Shown here: positions 42,765 through 51,048 of the stretch, piece by piece
Numbering within the stretch: the first letter of the stretch is position 1
How the letters are laid out: every line of letters starts with the position of its first letter
Assembly: GCF_001894945.1 (NCBI RefSeq)
Contig: NZ_BCXE01000025.1
Span: 62,001-126,000, forward strand
Reading direction: 5' to 3'
Length of the DNA stretch: 64,000 nucleotides
Source: Rhodococcus ruber NBRC 15591
Lineage (GTDB): Bacteria; Actinomycetota; Actinomycetes; Mycobacteriales; Mycobacteriaceae
The notes under the pieces: generated by a model
Seen by the model: only the letters and a program-made list of their open reading frames with translations
Databases searched by the model: none
Told to the model about the DNA's origin: nothing
Position numbers and translations under genes: made by a program

Positions 42765-43937
42765 ATGGCGATCCGGAGCACGATGAATCCAGTGCGGGCC
42801 GCGACAGCGGGCCCCGCGCGGGAGAAGGCCTTCGAGGACGCTCTCGCCGTGCTGCGGGACCGGCGCGACGAGTTCAACCGGCAACGATTCGTACCGAGGG
42901 ACTTCGTCGCGCTCCTCAAGCGCGCCGGGCTCTACCGCGCGTCGACCCCCGCACAGTTCGGCGGCGAACCGATGGCCCCCGCCTCCTTCATGAAGCAGGT
43001 CGAGCGGATCTCCGCGGTGGATCCGGCCACCGGCTGGGTGGCAAGTTTCGGGTCCTCACTCGTGTACTTCGCGGCCCTGCCGGTCGAAACCCAGGAGAAG
43101 ATCTACTCCGACGGCCCGGACGTCGCCTATGCCGGCGGGCTGTTCCCCATGCAGAAGGCCGAGAAGGTGGACGGCGGCTACCTGTGCAGCGGCCTCTGGC
43201 AGTTCGCCAGCGGATGCCTGGGCGCCGACATCCTCGGCATCGGCCTCGCCGGCGGTCCGGAAACGAACGGCAAGCCGCTGACCGCCCTCGTCGACCCCGC
43301 CGACGTCGAGATAGTGGAGAACTGGGACGTCGCAGGCATGAAGGCGACGGGATCACACGCAGTGAAGGCCGACAGACTCTTCGTCCCCGAGGAGATGACG
43401 TTCGTCCGCGGCGGCGCTCCCCGAATCGACGAGCCGCTCACCCGGTATCCGACGCTCGCCTACGCGGCCCAGGTGCTGGCGGTGGTGACTCTCGGTGCCG
43501 CACGGGGGGCTCTCGACTACGCCCACGAGGTCGGGGCGGTGCGATCCAGCATCACCGGCGGTGACAGCAAAGGAAACCGTCCCGCGTACAAGACTGGGCT
43601 GGCCCGCGCCGAGGCCGATCTCCGCTCCGCTCGGGCCTTCTTCTACGAGATCACCGACGAGGTGTGGGGCCTGGCGGTCCGCGGCGACGAGATCACCGCC
43701 GAACACACGGCCCTGCTCCGCCTGGGAGCGACCCAGGCCGCCCACGTCGGCCGCAACGTCGTGCTCGCCGCGTTCGACCTGGCCGGCACCGGGGCGATCT
43801 ACGAGAGCCACCCGCTGCAGCGCTACCTGCGGGACGCTCTCGTCCCGGCCCAGCACGCCATGCTCCAGACCAACACCTTCGAGGCGGCCGGAGCCGTCCT
43901 GCTGGGCCTCGACCCCGGCATTCCCAGCTTCCCCTGA
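42765..43937 (+). CDS. iacA: IacA-type flavin-dependent indole-3-acetate monooxygenase
   Basis: 390 residues from ATG 42765 with GGAG six bases upstream; ATG 42753 is in frame but its site abuts it. Acyl-CoA dehydrogenase fold without the catalytic Glu context, of the group D flavin monooxygenase type: substrate domain RISAVDPATGWVASFGSS (about 85-102), middle beta domain with GLWQFASGCLGADI and WDVAGMKATGSHAV, C-terminal helical bundle. In known iac clusters IacA oxygenates the indole ring of IAA using reduced flavin from IacG, which is encoded 8.6 kb downstream here. First gene of the operon. Confidence 0.88.
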   Translation: MAIRSTMNPVRAATAGPAREKAFEDALAVLRDRRDEFNRQRFVPRDFVALLKRAGLYRASTPAQFGGEPMAPASFMKQVERISAVDPATGWVASFGSSLVYFAALPVETQEKIYSDGPDVAYAGGLFPMQKAEKVDGGYLCSGLWQFASGCLGADILGIGLAGGPETNGKPLTALVDPADVEIVENWDVAGMKATGSHAVKADRLFVPEEMTFVRGGAPRIDEPLTRYPTLAYAAQVLAVVTLGAARGALDYAHEVGAVRSSITGGDSKGNRPAYKTGLARAEADLRSARAFFYEITDEVWGLAVRGDEITAEHTALLRLGATQAAHVGRNVVLAAFDLAGTGAIYESHPLQRYLRDALVPAQHAMLQTNTFEAAGAVLLGLDPGIPSFP

Positions 43938-43990
43938 CCGGGACACGACCGTTCGAGACCAGTTCCTGCCTTCCCCGCGAAAGGACGCCC

Positions 43991-44353
43991 ATGACCGCCG
44001 AACCGTTGCGCACCCTGTTCTGCATCGGCAACAACCAGAACTTCTTCGACCTGCCCAAGGCGGAGATCGGCCCGGTGTGGGTCGGCATCTCCACCATGCT
44101 CTCGGCTCTCGCGAACATGGACGGCGTCCAGGTCATCGGCACCTTCGACGACGACGCCCACATGGTCGGCCCGTCCGACGGCTGGCCTTGGACCTGCTAC
44201 GTCCTGGCCGACGTGAAGGACCAGGAAACCGTCCGGGCCGCGTGCAACTTGTTGCGGACGACGATGATCGGCGAGTACGCCCTGTGGAAGTACTTCAAGA
44301 TCGAGGCCCGCATGGGCCGGGAACTGACGATCCGCGCGGACGTCGCGGTCTGA
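43991..44353 (+). CDS. iacB: IacB-like small protein
   Basis: 120 residues from ATG 43991 with AAAGGA. Sequence RTLFCIGNNQNFFDLPKAEIG, then DGVQVIGTFDDDAHMVGPSDGWPWTCYVLADV, suggests a compact ferredoxin-like alpha/beta fold of the DUF1330/dimeric-barrel kind. IacB in proteobacterial IAA clusters is a short protein of unknown role needed for or beside the early steps; length and position (directly behind iacA) agree. No catalytic motif is recognised. Confidence 0.72.
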   Translation: MTAEPLRTLFCIGNNQNFFDLPKAEIGPVWVGISTMLSALANMDGVQVIGTFDDDAHMVGPSDGWPWTCYVLADVKDQETVRAACNLLRTTMIGEYALWKYFKIEARMGRELTIRADVAV

Positions 44354-44356
44354 CCC

Positions 44357-44893
44357 GTGACCGGCACCGACCAGCGCCTCGAGGTCGTCGAGGCGAAGGA
44401 CGCCGTCCGTGACTGCATCGCTCGCTACCTGGACCTGTGCGATGTGCCCGGACCTCTGCAGAGCCCGGAGCAGCTCGGCGTCCTGTTCACCGACGACGCG
44501 ACGTGGGAAGGGCTGGGTCCGGAGTACGCCGACAAGTTCGGAATCGCCCGTGGGCGAGACGAAGTCGTCACTCTCGTGTCCCGGTACCTGCCGCCGGCCG
44601 ACCACTTCCTCCGCAACGTGCACCTCCTCGGCAGCGAGCAGATCCGTCTCGACGGCAACCGTGCGAGCGGACGGTGGATCATGCAGCAGTTGTCGCTCCA
44701 TCCGACGGGAACGGCCGAACTTCTCTGCGCCCGGCTCACGATCGACTTCGACCTGGACCGGGCATCCGGACGGACGGCGGCCCGCATGAGCCGATTCCGC
44801 ACCCGGCGGATGTTCGCCGCGCCGCTGCCGACCGACGCGATGGCCCACCTATCCGGGGCGACCGCCCGACCTCACGAACGAAGGATGACATGA
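44357..44893 (+). CDS. iacI: IacI-like SnoaL/NTF2-fold protein
   Basis: 178 residues from GTG 44357, four bases after the iacB stop and without its own strong site, so coupled. NTF2 cone fold: RYLDLCDVPGP, LGVLFTDDATWEGLG, the DHFLRNVHLLGSEQIRLDG strand with His, and a C-terminal MSRFRTRRMFAAPLP. IacI homologues are reported as cofactor-independent enzymes acting on an early intermediate of IAA oxidation. Its stop overlaps the iacC start (ATGA). Here it lies between iacB and iacC rather than at the end of the cluster. Confidence 0.75.
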   Translation: MTGTDQRLEVVEAKDAVRDCIARYLDLCDVPGPLQSPEQLGVLFTDDATWEGLGPEYADKFGIARGRDEVVTLVSRYLPPADHFLRNVHLLGSEQIRLDGNRASGRWIMQQLSLHPTGTAELLCARLTIDFDLDRASGRTAARMSRFRTRRMFAAPLPTDAMAHLSGATARPHERRMT

Positions 44894-46170
44894 CGACGAC
44901 AGAAGAACCCACCGCACGCACCTACGCGGACCTCGTCGCGAAGGACCGGGTCGCGGGCCGGCTGTACACCGACCCGGACATCTTCCAGGAGGAGATGAAG
45001 AGGATCTTCTACAAGACCTGGGTGTGGGTGGCACACGAGAGCGAGATCCCGGAAGCGGGTTCGTTCAAGACCACCCAGGTCGGGGATCAGCCGGTTATCG
45101 TGACCCGGGATCGCAAGGGCAACTTCAACACCCTGCTGAACCGGTGCCGGCATCGCGGTGCGACGGTCTGCGATCAGCGCAGCGGTAAGGCCAACGGCTT
45201 CACGTGCCCGTACCACAACTGGTCCTACGCACTCGACGGACGCCTTCGTGGCATTCCCTACCCGGACGGATACGAGGGCGTCGTCGACAAGAAGGACTTC
45301 CCGCTCCAGACCCTGCGTACCGAGAGCTACCTGGGAATGATCTGGGCAACATTCGACCCGGACATCGAACCCCTCGAGGACTTCCTGGGGGACGCGAAGA
45401 TCTGGATGGAGCGCTTCTTCAAGCAGAGCAACGGATTTCCGACCAAGGTGATCGGAGTTCACAAGTTCCGTTTCAAGGGGAACTGGAAGATCCAGCTCGA
45501 GAACACCACGGACGGCTACCACTTCCCGATGGTGCACAAGTCGTGGATGGCCTCGGTCGACGCCGAGACGGCGGACATGATGTCGTTCATGGACGACCCC
45601 ACGGCCGAGACCCACGCCCTCGGCAACGGACACAGCGTCGCGATCATGGCCGCAGCCCACGCGGATCTCGACATCGACGACGGCAGCGAGGAAATCCAGC
45701 CTCGGTTCCAGCACCTGGTCGACGAGCTCGCCGCCGCGGGAGAAAGCCCCGAACGGATCCGTCGCTACATGCGGTCCATGCACGGTTGCGGCTTCAATCT
45801 CAACACTTTCCCGAACGTCGCGATGTCGTCGTCGTTCTTCCGCGTCCTCATCCCCCTCTCCGTCGACGAGACCGAGATCTGGCACATGGCACTGGGAATG
45901 GACGGCGGACCCGAGAGCATCAACCGCGAGCGGCTGAGGATCCACGAGCACTTCCAGGGCCCGTTCGGTTTCGGCAGCCCCGACGACGCCGAGGGGTGGA
46001 TCCGGGTGCAGATCGGGGCCGGCGGCAATCCGAACATGCCGATCCTCGTCAACCGCGGCGAGGGACGCGAGTACACGACCGAAGAAGGCTGGCCCACCTC
46101 ACATGTCACCGACGAGACGGGCATGCGGGAGGCCTACGCGATGTGGAAGAAGATGATGAGCAATGACTGA
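44890..46170 (+). CDS. iacC: Rieske dioxygenase alpha subunit, IacC
   Basis: 426 residues from ATG 44890. Rieske [2Fe-2S] ligands are Cys86, His88, Cys106 and His109 (CRH, then CPYH). The catalytic iron facial triad begins with ENTTDGYHFPMVH at about residues 208-220 (two His) and is completed by an Asp further on. The alpha subunit oxygenates the aromatic ring; in iac it is assigned to late steps that yield catechol, working with beta subunit IacD and reductase IacF. It overlaps iacI by four bases and iacD by eight. Confidence 0.92.
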   Translation: MTTTEEPTARTYADLVAKDRVAGRLYTDPDIFQEEMKRIFYKTWVWVAHESEIPEAGSFKTTQVGDQPVIVTRDRKGNFNTLLNRCRHRGATVCDQRSGKANGFTCPYHNWSYALDGRLRGIPYPDGYEGVVDKKDFPLQTLRTESYLGMIWATFDPDIEPLEDFLGDAKIWMERFFKQSNGFPTKVIGVHKFRFKGNWKIQLENTTDGYHFPMVHKSWMASVDAETADMMSFMDDPTAETHALGNGHSVAIMAAAHADLDIDDGSEEIQPRFQHLVDELAAAGESPERIRRYMRSMHGCGFNLNTFPNVAMSSSFFRVLIPLSVDETEIWHMALGMDGGPESINRERLRIHEHFQGPFGFGSPDDAEGWIRVQIGAGGNPNMPILVNRGEGREYTTEEGWPTSHVTDETGMREAYAMWKKMMSND

Positions 46171-46666
46171 GGCCCTGACGATGTCGACCCTGACGGACTC
46201 CCGCACCCTCCGCGCGATCGAGCTCGTCTGGAAGGAAGCACAGGTCCTCGATGCCAAGGACTATCGGACCTGGGAGCAGATGTACACGGACGACGCTCAC
46301 TACGTGATTCCCATCGATCCGCACACCGACGACTTCGCCGCAGGCCTGAACATGGTCTACGACGACAAGCGCATGCGGCACCTGCGCGTCGAGCGGATGA
46401 TGCAGGGCTATTCGCCTTCTGCGGTGGCCGCGGCCCGGACCGTGCGGATCGTCTCGCGGTTCACCGTGGAGGACGTCACCGACACGTCGGTCACCCTCCG
46501 GTCGGCCCAGATCCTCAATGCGTTCAAGCGCAACGAGTTCACGACCGTCGGTGCCGAGCTGACCCACCGGATCGCTCTCGGCGAGGACAGGGACGCGATC
46601 GCTCTCAAGGTCGTTCGGCTCATCGACAGCGAGGACGCGGTCAGCGCCTCGGGTTACCTGCTGTAG
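46163..46666 (+). CDS. iacD: Ring-hydroxylating dioxygenase beta subunit, IacD
   Basis: 167 residues from ATG 46163, overlapping the end of iacC by eight bases. NTF2-like beta-subunit features: AQVLDAKDYRTWEQMYTDDAHYVIP and the DDKRMRHLRVERMM segment, then RIVSRFTVE. It gives structural support to the alpha3beta3 oxygenase. Stop TAG at 46664 is followed by a GGGGG ribosome site for iacE. Confidence 0.88.
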   Translation: MTEALTMSTLTDSRTLRAIELVWKEAQVLDAKDYRTWEQMYTDDAHYVIPIDPHTDDFAAGLNMVYDDKRMRHLRVERMMQGYSPSAVAAARTVRIVSRFTVEDVTDTSVTLRSAQILNAFKRNEFTTVGAELTHRIALGEDRDAIALKVVRLIDSEDAVSASGYLL

Positions 46667-46675
46667 GGGGCCGAT

Positions 46676-47434
46676 GTGATCTCTCAGTCCACCGGACCCG
46701 GCATCGCCGTCGTCACGGGCGCAGCCGGAGGTATGGGTGCGGCGATCGCCCGGAAACTCCACACCGACGGTAGGAGGGTTCTGCTCACCGACATCGACAC
46801 GGCCGGTGTCGAAGCCCTCGCAGCGGAGTTGTCCGGCGACGGGTCGACCGCACGTGGCCTCGAACTCGACGTCAGCCGCAAGGACGGATTCGAGGAAGCG
46901 CTGGCGACCTGCCGGCAGCTCTGGGGCGTCCCCACGATCGTCGTCAACAATGCCGCCGTCACGCAGGCAGCGGATCTGATGAACCTGGCGGAGGCGGACT
47001 TCACGAGCGTCCTCACGACGAACGTGAACAGCATCTTCTTCGGTTGCCAGGTGTTCGGTGCGGCCATGGCCGAGCGGGGCTTCGGACGGATCGTCAACAT
47101 GGCGTCGCTCGCCGGGCAGAACGGAGGGACGGCAACCGGGGGCCACTACGCGGCGTCGAAGGGAGCGATCCTGACCACCACCAAGGTCTTCGCGCGCGAG
47201 CTGGCGGGCCGGGGAGTGACGGTCAACGCGATCTCTCCCGGCCCGCACGACCTCCCGGTCGTGCGCGCGACGGTGCCCCCCGACAGACTCGAAGGCATCG
47301 TCGCCGGGATCCCCGTGGGACGCTTGGGAAATCCGTCGTTCGTGGCCGACATGGTCGGGCTGCTCACCTCGGACGACGCCTACTTCGTCACGGGCGCCTG
47401 CTGGGACGTCAACGGCGGACTGTATCTGCGCTGA
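46676..47434 (+). CDS. iacE: SDR-family oxidoreductase, IacE
   Basis: 252 residues from GTG 46676 with AGGGGG. Classical SDR: TGAAGGMGAAI (about 15-25), NNAAVTQ, catalytic Ser in NMASLAGQNGG, YAASK with Tyr and Lys, NAISPGPHDLP and a C-terminal YFVTGACWDVNGG. In iac clusters IacE acts early after IacA, giving dioxindole-3-acetate in cooperation with other enzymes. Very tightly packed behind iacD (9-base gap). Confidence 0.86.
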   Translation: MISQSTGPGIAVVTGAAGGMGAAIARKLHTDGRRVLLTDIDTAGVEALAAELSGDGSTARGLELDVSRKDGFEEALATCRQLWGVPTIVVNNAAVTQAADLMNLAEADFTSVLTTNVNSIFFGCQVFGAAMAERGFGRIVNMASLAGQNGGTATGGHYAASKGAILTTTKVFARELAGRGVTVNAISPGPHDLPVVRATVPPDRLEGIVAGIPVGRLGNPSFVADMVGLLTSDDAYFVTGACWDVNGGLYLR

Positions 47435-47504
47435 CCGGAATCCTCCTGTCCGGGAGGGTCCGGTCGGCACTTCCGTCCGGAGAAATTCACGAGGAGAAAC
47501 GGAC

Positions 47505-48455
47505 ATGGCACTCATCGACGTCACCGTCGCCGAGATCGTTCAGGAATCACCCACCGTCAGATCGTTCAAGCTGACGAAGACCGATGGGTCGCCACTGGGT
47601 ACGTACCGGCCGGGTGCGCACATCGACGTCGTCGGACCCACCTCGATCACCCGTCAGTACTCGCTCTTCAGCACACCCGATGCGCAGGATTCGTTCGCGT
47701 TCGCGGTCAAGCGCGAGGAGAACTCCCGCGGGGGTTCAGCGGCCCTCCACGAGCTGCGGGTGGGCGACGCTCTCCGGATCAGCCCGCCACGGAATCTGCT
47801 GAGCATCGCGGCGGACGCCACGCACCACGTCCTGGTCGCGGCCGGCATCGGCATCACGCCGATGCTGAGCATGGCACGCTACATGGACGTCCACGGCATC
47901 AGCTTCGAACTGCACTACTTCGCCCGCAGCGAGACGGAAGCCGCCTTCCTGCCGCTGCTGCGCGAGCGCTGCCCGGACAAGCTCCATGCCCATCTCGGGG
48001 TGGGCCGGGACGAGCAGGACGAGATTCTCGGAACCATTTTTGCGGGAACGGATCCCGGAACCCACGTCTACACGTGCGGACCCGACGGGTTCATGACCAA
48101 GGTCGTTGCGCTCGCGAGCCGGCACGTCCCGGCCGGATCGATCCACCTCGAGAACTTCCACGCGACGGAACAGCCGGACGCATCCGAGAACTCCGCGTTC
48201 GAGGTGGAACTGGAAGGGGAGACCTATCGGGTCCCGGCCGACCGGAGCATCGTCGAGGTGCTCCAGGAGAACGGCTGCGACGTCGACACGTCCTGCCAGG
48301 AGGGCATCTGCGGTACCTGCATCATGCAGGTGGTCGCAGGGACTCCGGTCCACCGGGACAACGTTCTCACGCGGTCCGAGAAGGAGTCCGGCGAGGTCAT
48401 GGCGGTCTGCGTGTCGCGGGCCGCCGGCGAGCGCCTGGTGCTGGACTACTACTGA
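47505..48455 (+). CDS. iacF: PDR/VanB-type reductase, IacF
   Basis: 316 residues from ATG 47505 with GAGGAG. Flavin-binding barrel with TRQYSLFSTP and the GGSAALHEL loop, NAD domain with AAGIGITPMLSMAR and YTCGPDGFM, and a C-terminal plant-type ferredoxin with Cys264, Cys269, Cys272 and Cys302. It moves electrons from NAD(P)H through flavin and [2Fe-2S] to the Rieske centre of IacC. Its last seven bases overlap the end of the convergent response regulator gene. Confidence 0.9.
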   Translation: MALIDVTVAEIVQESPTVRSFKLTKTDGSPLGTYRPGAHIDVVGPTSITRQYSLFSTPDAQDSFAFAVKREENSRGGSAALHELRVGDALRISPPRNLLSIAADATHHVLVAAGIGITPMLSMARYMDVHGISFELHYFARSETEAAFLPLLRERCPDKLHAHLGVGRDEQDEILGTIFAGTDPGTHVYTCGPDGFMTKVVALASRHVPAGSIHLENFHATEQPDASENSAFEVELEGETYRVPADRSIVEVLQENGCDVDTSCQEGICGTCIMQVVAGTPVHRDNVLTRSEKESGEVMAVCVSRAAGERLVLDYY

Positions 48456-49099
48456 TCCTCCACCGGCACGTCCACCCCGTACCGGAGCACGTCCCGTACG
48501 AGGGTGCTGATGCTGTCGGCGTCGGTCTTGCTCTTGATGCGAGCGCGGTGGACGTCGACGGTCTTCACGCTCATGCCGAGTTTCCGGGCGATGTTCTGGC
48601 TGGGCAGACCTTCGACCACCAGGGCCAGGATCTGGCGCTCGCGCGGGGTGAGGGACGAGACCTTGCTCCGCACCGATTCTCGCAGTACGTGATCGGTGAA
48701 ACGGAGGCGGGCCTTCTCCACCCCGGCCTGCACGGCGTCCAACAGCCGTTGCGGATCGTAGGGCTTCTCGAGGAAATCCAGAGCACCCGCCTTCAGGGTG
48801 GAGACGGACATCCGGATGTCACCGTGGGCGGAGACGAAGATGATCGCGACGTGCGGCGCGAACTCGTTGAGCTTCTCCTGCAACCGCGTCCCGCTCATAC
48901 GGGGCATGCGCACGTCGAGGACGATGCAGGCCGGCCGGCTGCCGTCGTAGGCGTCGAGGAACTGCTCGCCGCTGTGGCAGACCACCGGTCTGATCCCGAT
49001 GCTCTCCAGCAACCAGTCGACGGATTCGCATACTTCGAAGTCGTCGTCGACCACGTACACCGTCGTCTCGGCTCGGAGGTCTTCCGCGCTTTCCACCAT
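48449..49099 (-). CDS. FixJ/NarL-type response regulator of the iac locus
   Basis: 216 residues from ATG 49099 with GGAGGTGG further upstream. Receiver with acidic residues DDD (18-20), phospho-acceptor Asp62 in IVLDVRMPRMSG and Lys in LEKPYDP; then a LuxR-type helix-turn-helix (about 150-212, LTPRERQILALVVEGLPSQNIARKLGMSVKTVDVHRARI). Best partner is the PAS kinase at 41117, 6 kb away, with the operon between. It should activate iac promoters. Converges on iacF. Confidence 0.9.
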   Translation of the reverse strand: MVESAEDLRAETTVYVVDDDFEVCESVDWLLESIGIRPVVCHSGEQFLDAYDGSRPACIVLDVRMPRMSGTRLQEKLNEFAPHVAIIFVSAHGDIRMSVSTLKAGALDFLEKPYDPQRLLDAVQAGVEKARLRFTDHVLRESVRSKVSSLTPRERQILALVVEGLPSQNIARKLGMSVKTVDVHRARIKSKTDADSISTLVRDVLRYGVDVPVEDQ

Positions 49100-49187
49100 G
49101 GCTCGTCACCACCTCCGAATTCGGGAGCCAGGGCTTCTCCCCGACTCCCGACATTGTCCCCGCCCCCGCCGGGCGGGAACGACCGGT

Positions 49188-49484
49188 TCACGCAACGTCC
49201 GCCGGAGCGTCGTCCCAGCAGGCATCGGCAGTCCAGTAGTCCATTCCCGCGGCGCTCACCCGGTGCTGCCACTCGGTGGTCCGTCGCAGGAGCGGTTCCT
49301 CTCTGCGAACCGACTCGTCGGCCGCCTCCGGGCCGTCGGCCTCCACTGTCCAGTGGACCCAGTTGACCTCACGGCCGTACTCGTCGTGGACGAACAGATC
49401 GACGTGGTGCCAACCGCGGTCGAAGGTGTCCTCGTAGCAGGTGAGGAACATCCTGTGATGGTTGGTCGGGCGGGGTTCGAGCAT
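49188..49484 (-). CDS. Uncharacterised small protein inside the iac region
   Basis: 98 residues from ATG 49484 with AAAGGA six bases upstream. Contains MFLTCYEDTFDRGWHHVDLFVHDEYGREVNWVHW and DYWTADACW; rich in Trp and His, a small beta-sheet-like protein with two Cys. No family recognised. It lies between the response regulator and the amidase on the same strand, so it may be cotranscribed with them. Its upstream region is a tandem array of 22-bp units. Confidence 0.6.
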   Translation of the reverse strand: MLEPRPTNHHRMFLTCYEDTFDRGWHHVDLFVHDEYGREVNWVHWTVEADGPEAADESVRREEPLLRRTTEWQHRVSAAGMDYWTADACWDDAPADVA

Positions 49485-49498
49485 GAGCGGTCCTTTCT

Positions 49499-49577
49499 AC
49501 CGAGCGAGCAGATTCACCGAGCCGAGCGAGCAGATTCACCGAGCCGAGCGAGCAGATTTCACCGAGCCGAGCGAGCT
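49499..49577. repeat. 22-bp tandem repeat just beyond the amidase stop
   Basis: ACCGAGCCGAGCGAGCAGATTC units at 49516-49537 and 49538-49560 (one extra T), with incomplete copies on either side. The array sits seven bases after the iacH stop and forms the region before the small unknown gene, so it could affect that gene's expression. Confidence 0.88.
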
Positions 49578-49584
49578 TGCCGGC

Positions 49585-50883
49585 TCAGACGGCAATCTCC
49601 GGCAGTTCGCGAAGGAGCACTTCGAGCTTCTCGCCCACGGCGAGCAGCCGGTCCTCGTGCCCCGGTAGCCCGACGATCTGAAGACCCAGTGGCAGTCCCG
49701 CGGACGTGCGGGCACCTGGCACGACCACGACCGGCAATCCGAGCAGCTGCCACGGGCGGCTGAGTATCGGCGACCCGGTTGCGGACAGACCGAGCGGGGC
49801 CGGTCCCAGCGCTGCAGGGCCGACGATGATCGGATCGGAGGCCAGAATCGCGTCCAGCAGTTCCCGGGAGCGGTCCCGACGGGTCAGGGCCGCGGAATAC
49901 TCGGTTCCGGCGATCCTGCGGCCGTTCTCCAGCAGATCCCGGATCGGCGCGCTCAGTGCACCCGCGTGTTCGTCGAATTCGTGGGCCCGCGCCCGCGCGG
50001 CTTCGTACGACATGACGGTGACGTGGTCCTCGGACAAGGTCTGGACATGATCGTCCCAGTCGAGAGGCTCGGCCTTCACCCCGATCTCCTCCAACAGGGC
50101 GGGCACATGTTCCAGCAACGCCGACATTGGGGGCTCCACGGGGTGGAGGGCACCGGCGTTCCAGACCAGGCCCCGAGTCACCGGCTCCGGAGCCGGGACC
50201 TCCGAGTGCCCGTGGCCGCTGAATGCGTTGTGCACGAAGCGAAGATCGGACACGGACCGGGTCAGCAGGCCGAGGGCGTCCAGTGACTCGCTCAGACCGG
50301 TGATGCCGGACATGTCCGTGGTGCCGTGCGCGAGAACCATGCCGGCGGCTCCGCAGTACGAGGCCGGCCGGGTCAGCGAGCCGGCCGTCTGGGTGCCGAG
50401 CGCGAGGGGCACGGTCCCCGCTGCGACGGCCGCAGCAGAGCCACTGGAGGACCCGCCGGGGGTGTGACCGAGAGCGTGCGGGTTGCGGGTGGGCCCGGGG
50501 GTGAAGTAGCCGAACTCCGTCGTCACGGTCTTGCCCTGGACGATCGCACCGAGGGAACGCAGGCGGCTCACGCAGGCGGCGTCGGTGCCGACCAGATTCG
50601 GGGAGGTCACTGCGGAACCGGCGCGCGTCGGCATCCCGGCGACGTCGATGAGGTCCTTGACTCCGACGGACAGCCCGGCCAACGGTGCAGAGCCGGGGTC
50701 CCGGTCGACGGCACGGGCCTGCTCCGCAATCGTCGACGACAGGCACACCCACGCACCGAGTTCCGGTTCCCGCAGCTCGATCGCTCGTCTGACCTGCGTA
50801 GCAAGGTCCTCGGCCGTCACCGACCCGGTTCGGACAGCCCCGACCTGCTCACCCAGGGACAGGTCCGACGCGCGCGTGCTCAT
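49585..50883 (-). CDS. iacH: Amidase-signature enzyme, IacH
   Basis: 432 residues from ATG 50883 with GGAGG. Amidase triad: Lys76 in GVKDLIDV, cis-Ser in GGSSSGSAAA (about 145-149) and nucleophile Ser169 in GTQTAGSLTRPAS. IacH in IAA clusters is a GatA-like hydrolase that may open an amide or lactam intermediate. Here iacH runs leftward towards the regulator gene and is divergent from the transporter, with 165 bases of shared control region. Confidence 0.85.
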   Translation of the reverse strand: MSTRASDLSLGEQVGAVRTGSVTAEDLATQVRRAIELREPELGAWVCLSSTIAEQARAVDRDPGSAPLAGLSVGVKDLIDVAGMPTRAGSAVTSPNLVGTDAACVSRLRSLGAIVQGKTVTTEFGYFTPGPTRNPHALGHTPGGSSSGSAAAVAAGTVPLALGTQTAGSLTRPASYCGAAGMVLAHGTTDMSGITGLSESLDALGLLTRSVSDLRFVHNAFSGHGHSEVPAPEPVTRGLVWNAGALHPVEPPMSALLEHVPALLEEIGVKAEPLDWDDHVQTLSEDHVTVMSYEAARARAHEFDEHAGALSAPIRDLLENGRRIAGTEYSAALTRRDRSRELLDAILASDPIIVGPAALGPAPLGLSATGSPILSRPWQLLGLPVVVVPGARTSAGLPLGLQIVGLPGHEDRLLAVGEKLEVLLRELPEIAV

Positions 50884-50952
50884 AGTCCTCCTCCGGTCTC
50901 GACCCCTTCATTCTGGGTGAACACGGCGGGAGCCGACAGTAAAGGTTTCCCT

Positions 50953-50966
50953 CCTACCGCAGTAGG
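50953..50966. promoter_or_regulatory. Inverted repeat in the iacH/transporter divergent promoter region
   Basis: CCTAC-CGCA-GTAGG, 70 bases upstream of the iacH start. A related TCCTAGCG occurs at 42717 before iacA. Candidate binding site for the iac response regulator, short and unproven. Confidence 0.35.
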
Positions 50967-51048
50967 GATGCGTGGAAATAGCTTCTGAACCACTGTCGAC
51001 TCGCCGACGGATTCAGCATCCGCGGCTCGCTAGGAAAGGTGGCTGCTC

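Noticed and set aside
46676-47434. Calling iacE a fatty-acid FabG
   Set aside because: SDR sequence alone would allow it, but tight position between iacD and iacF makes the catabolic role more likely.
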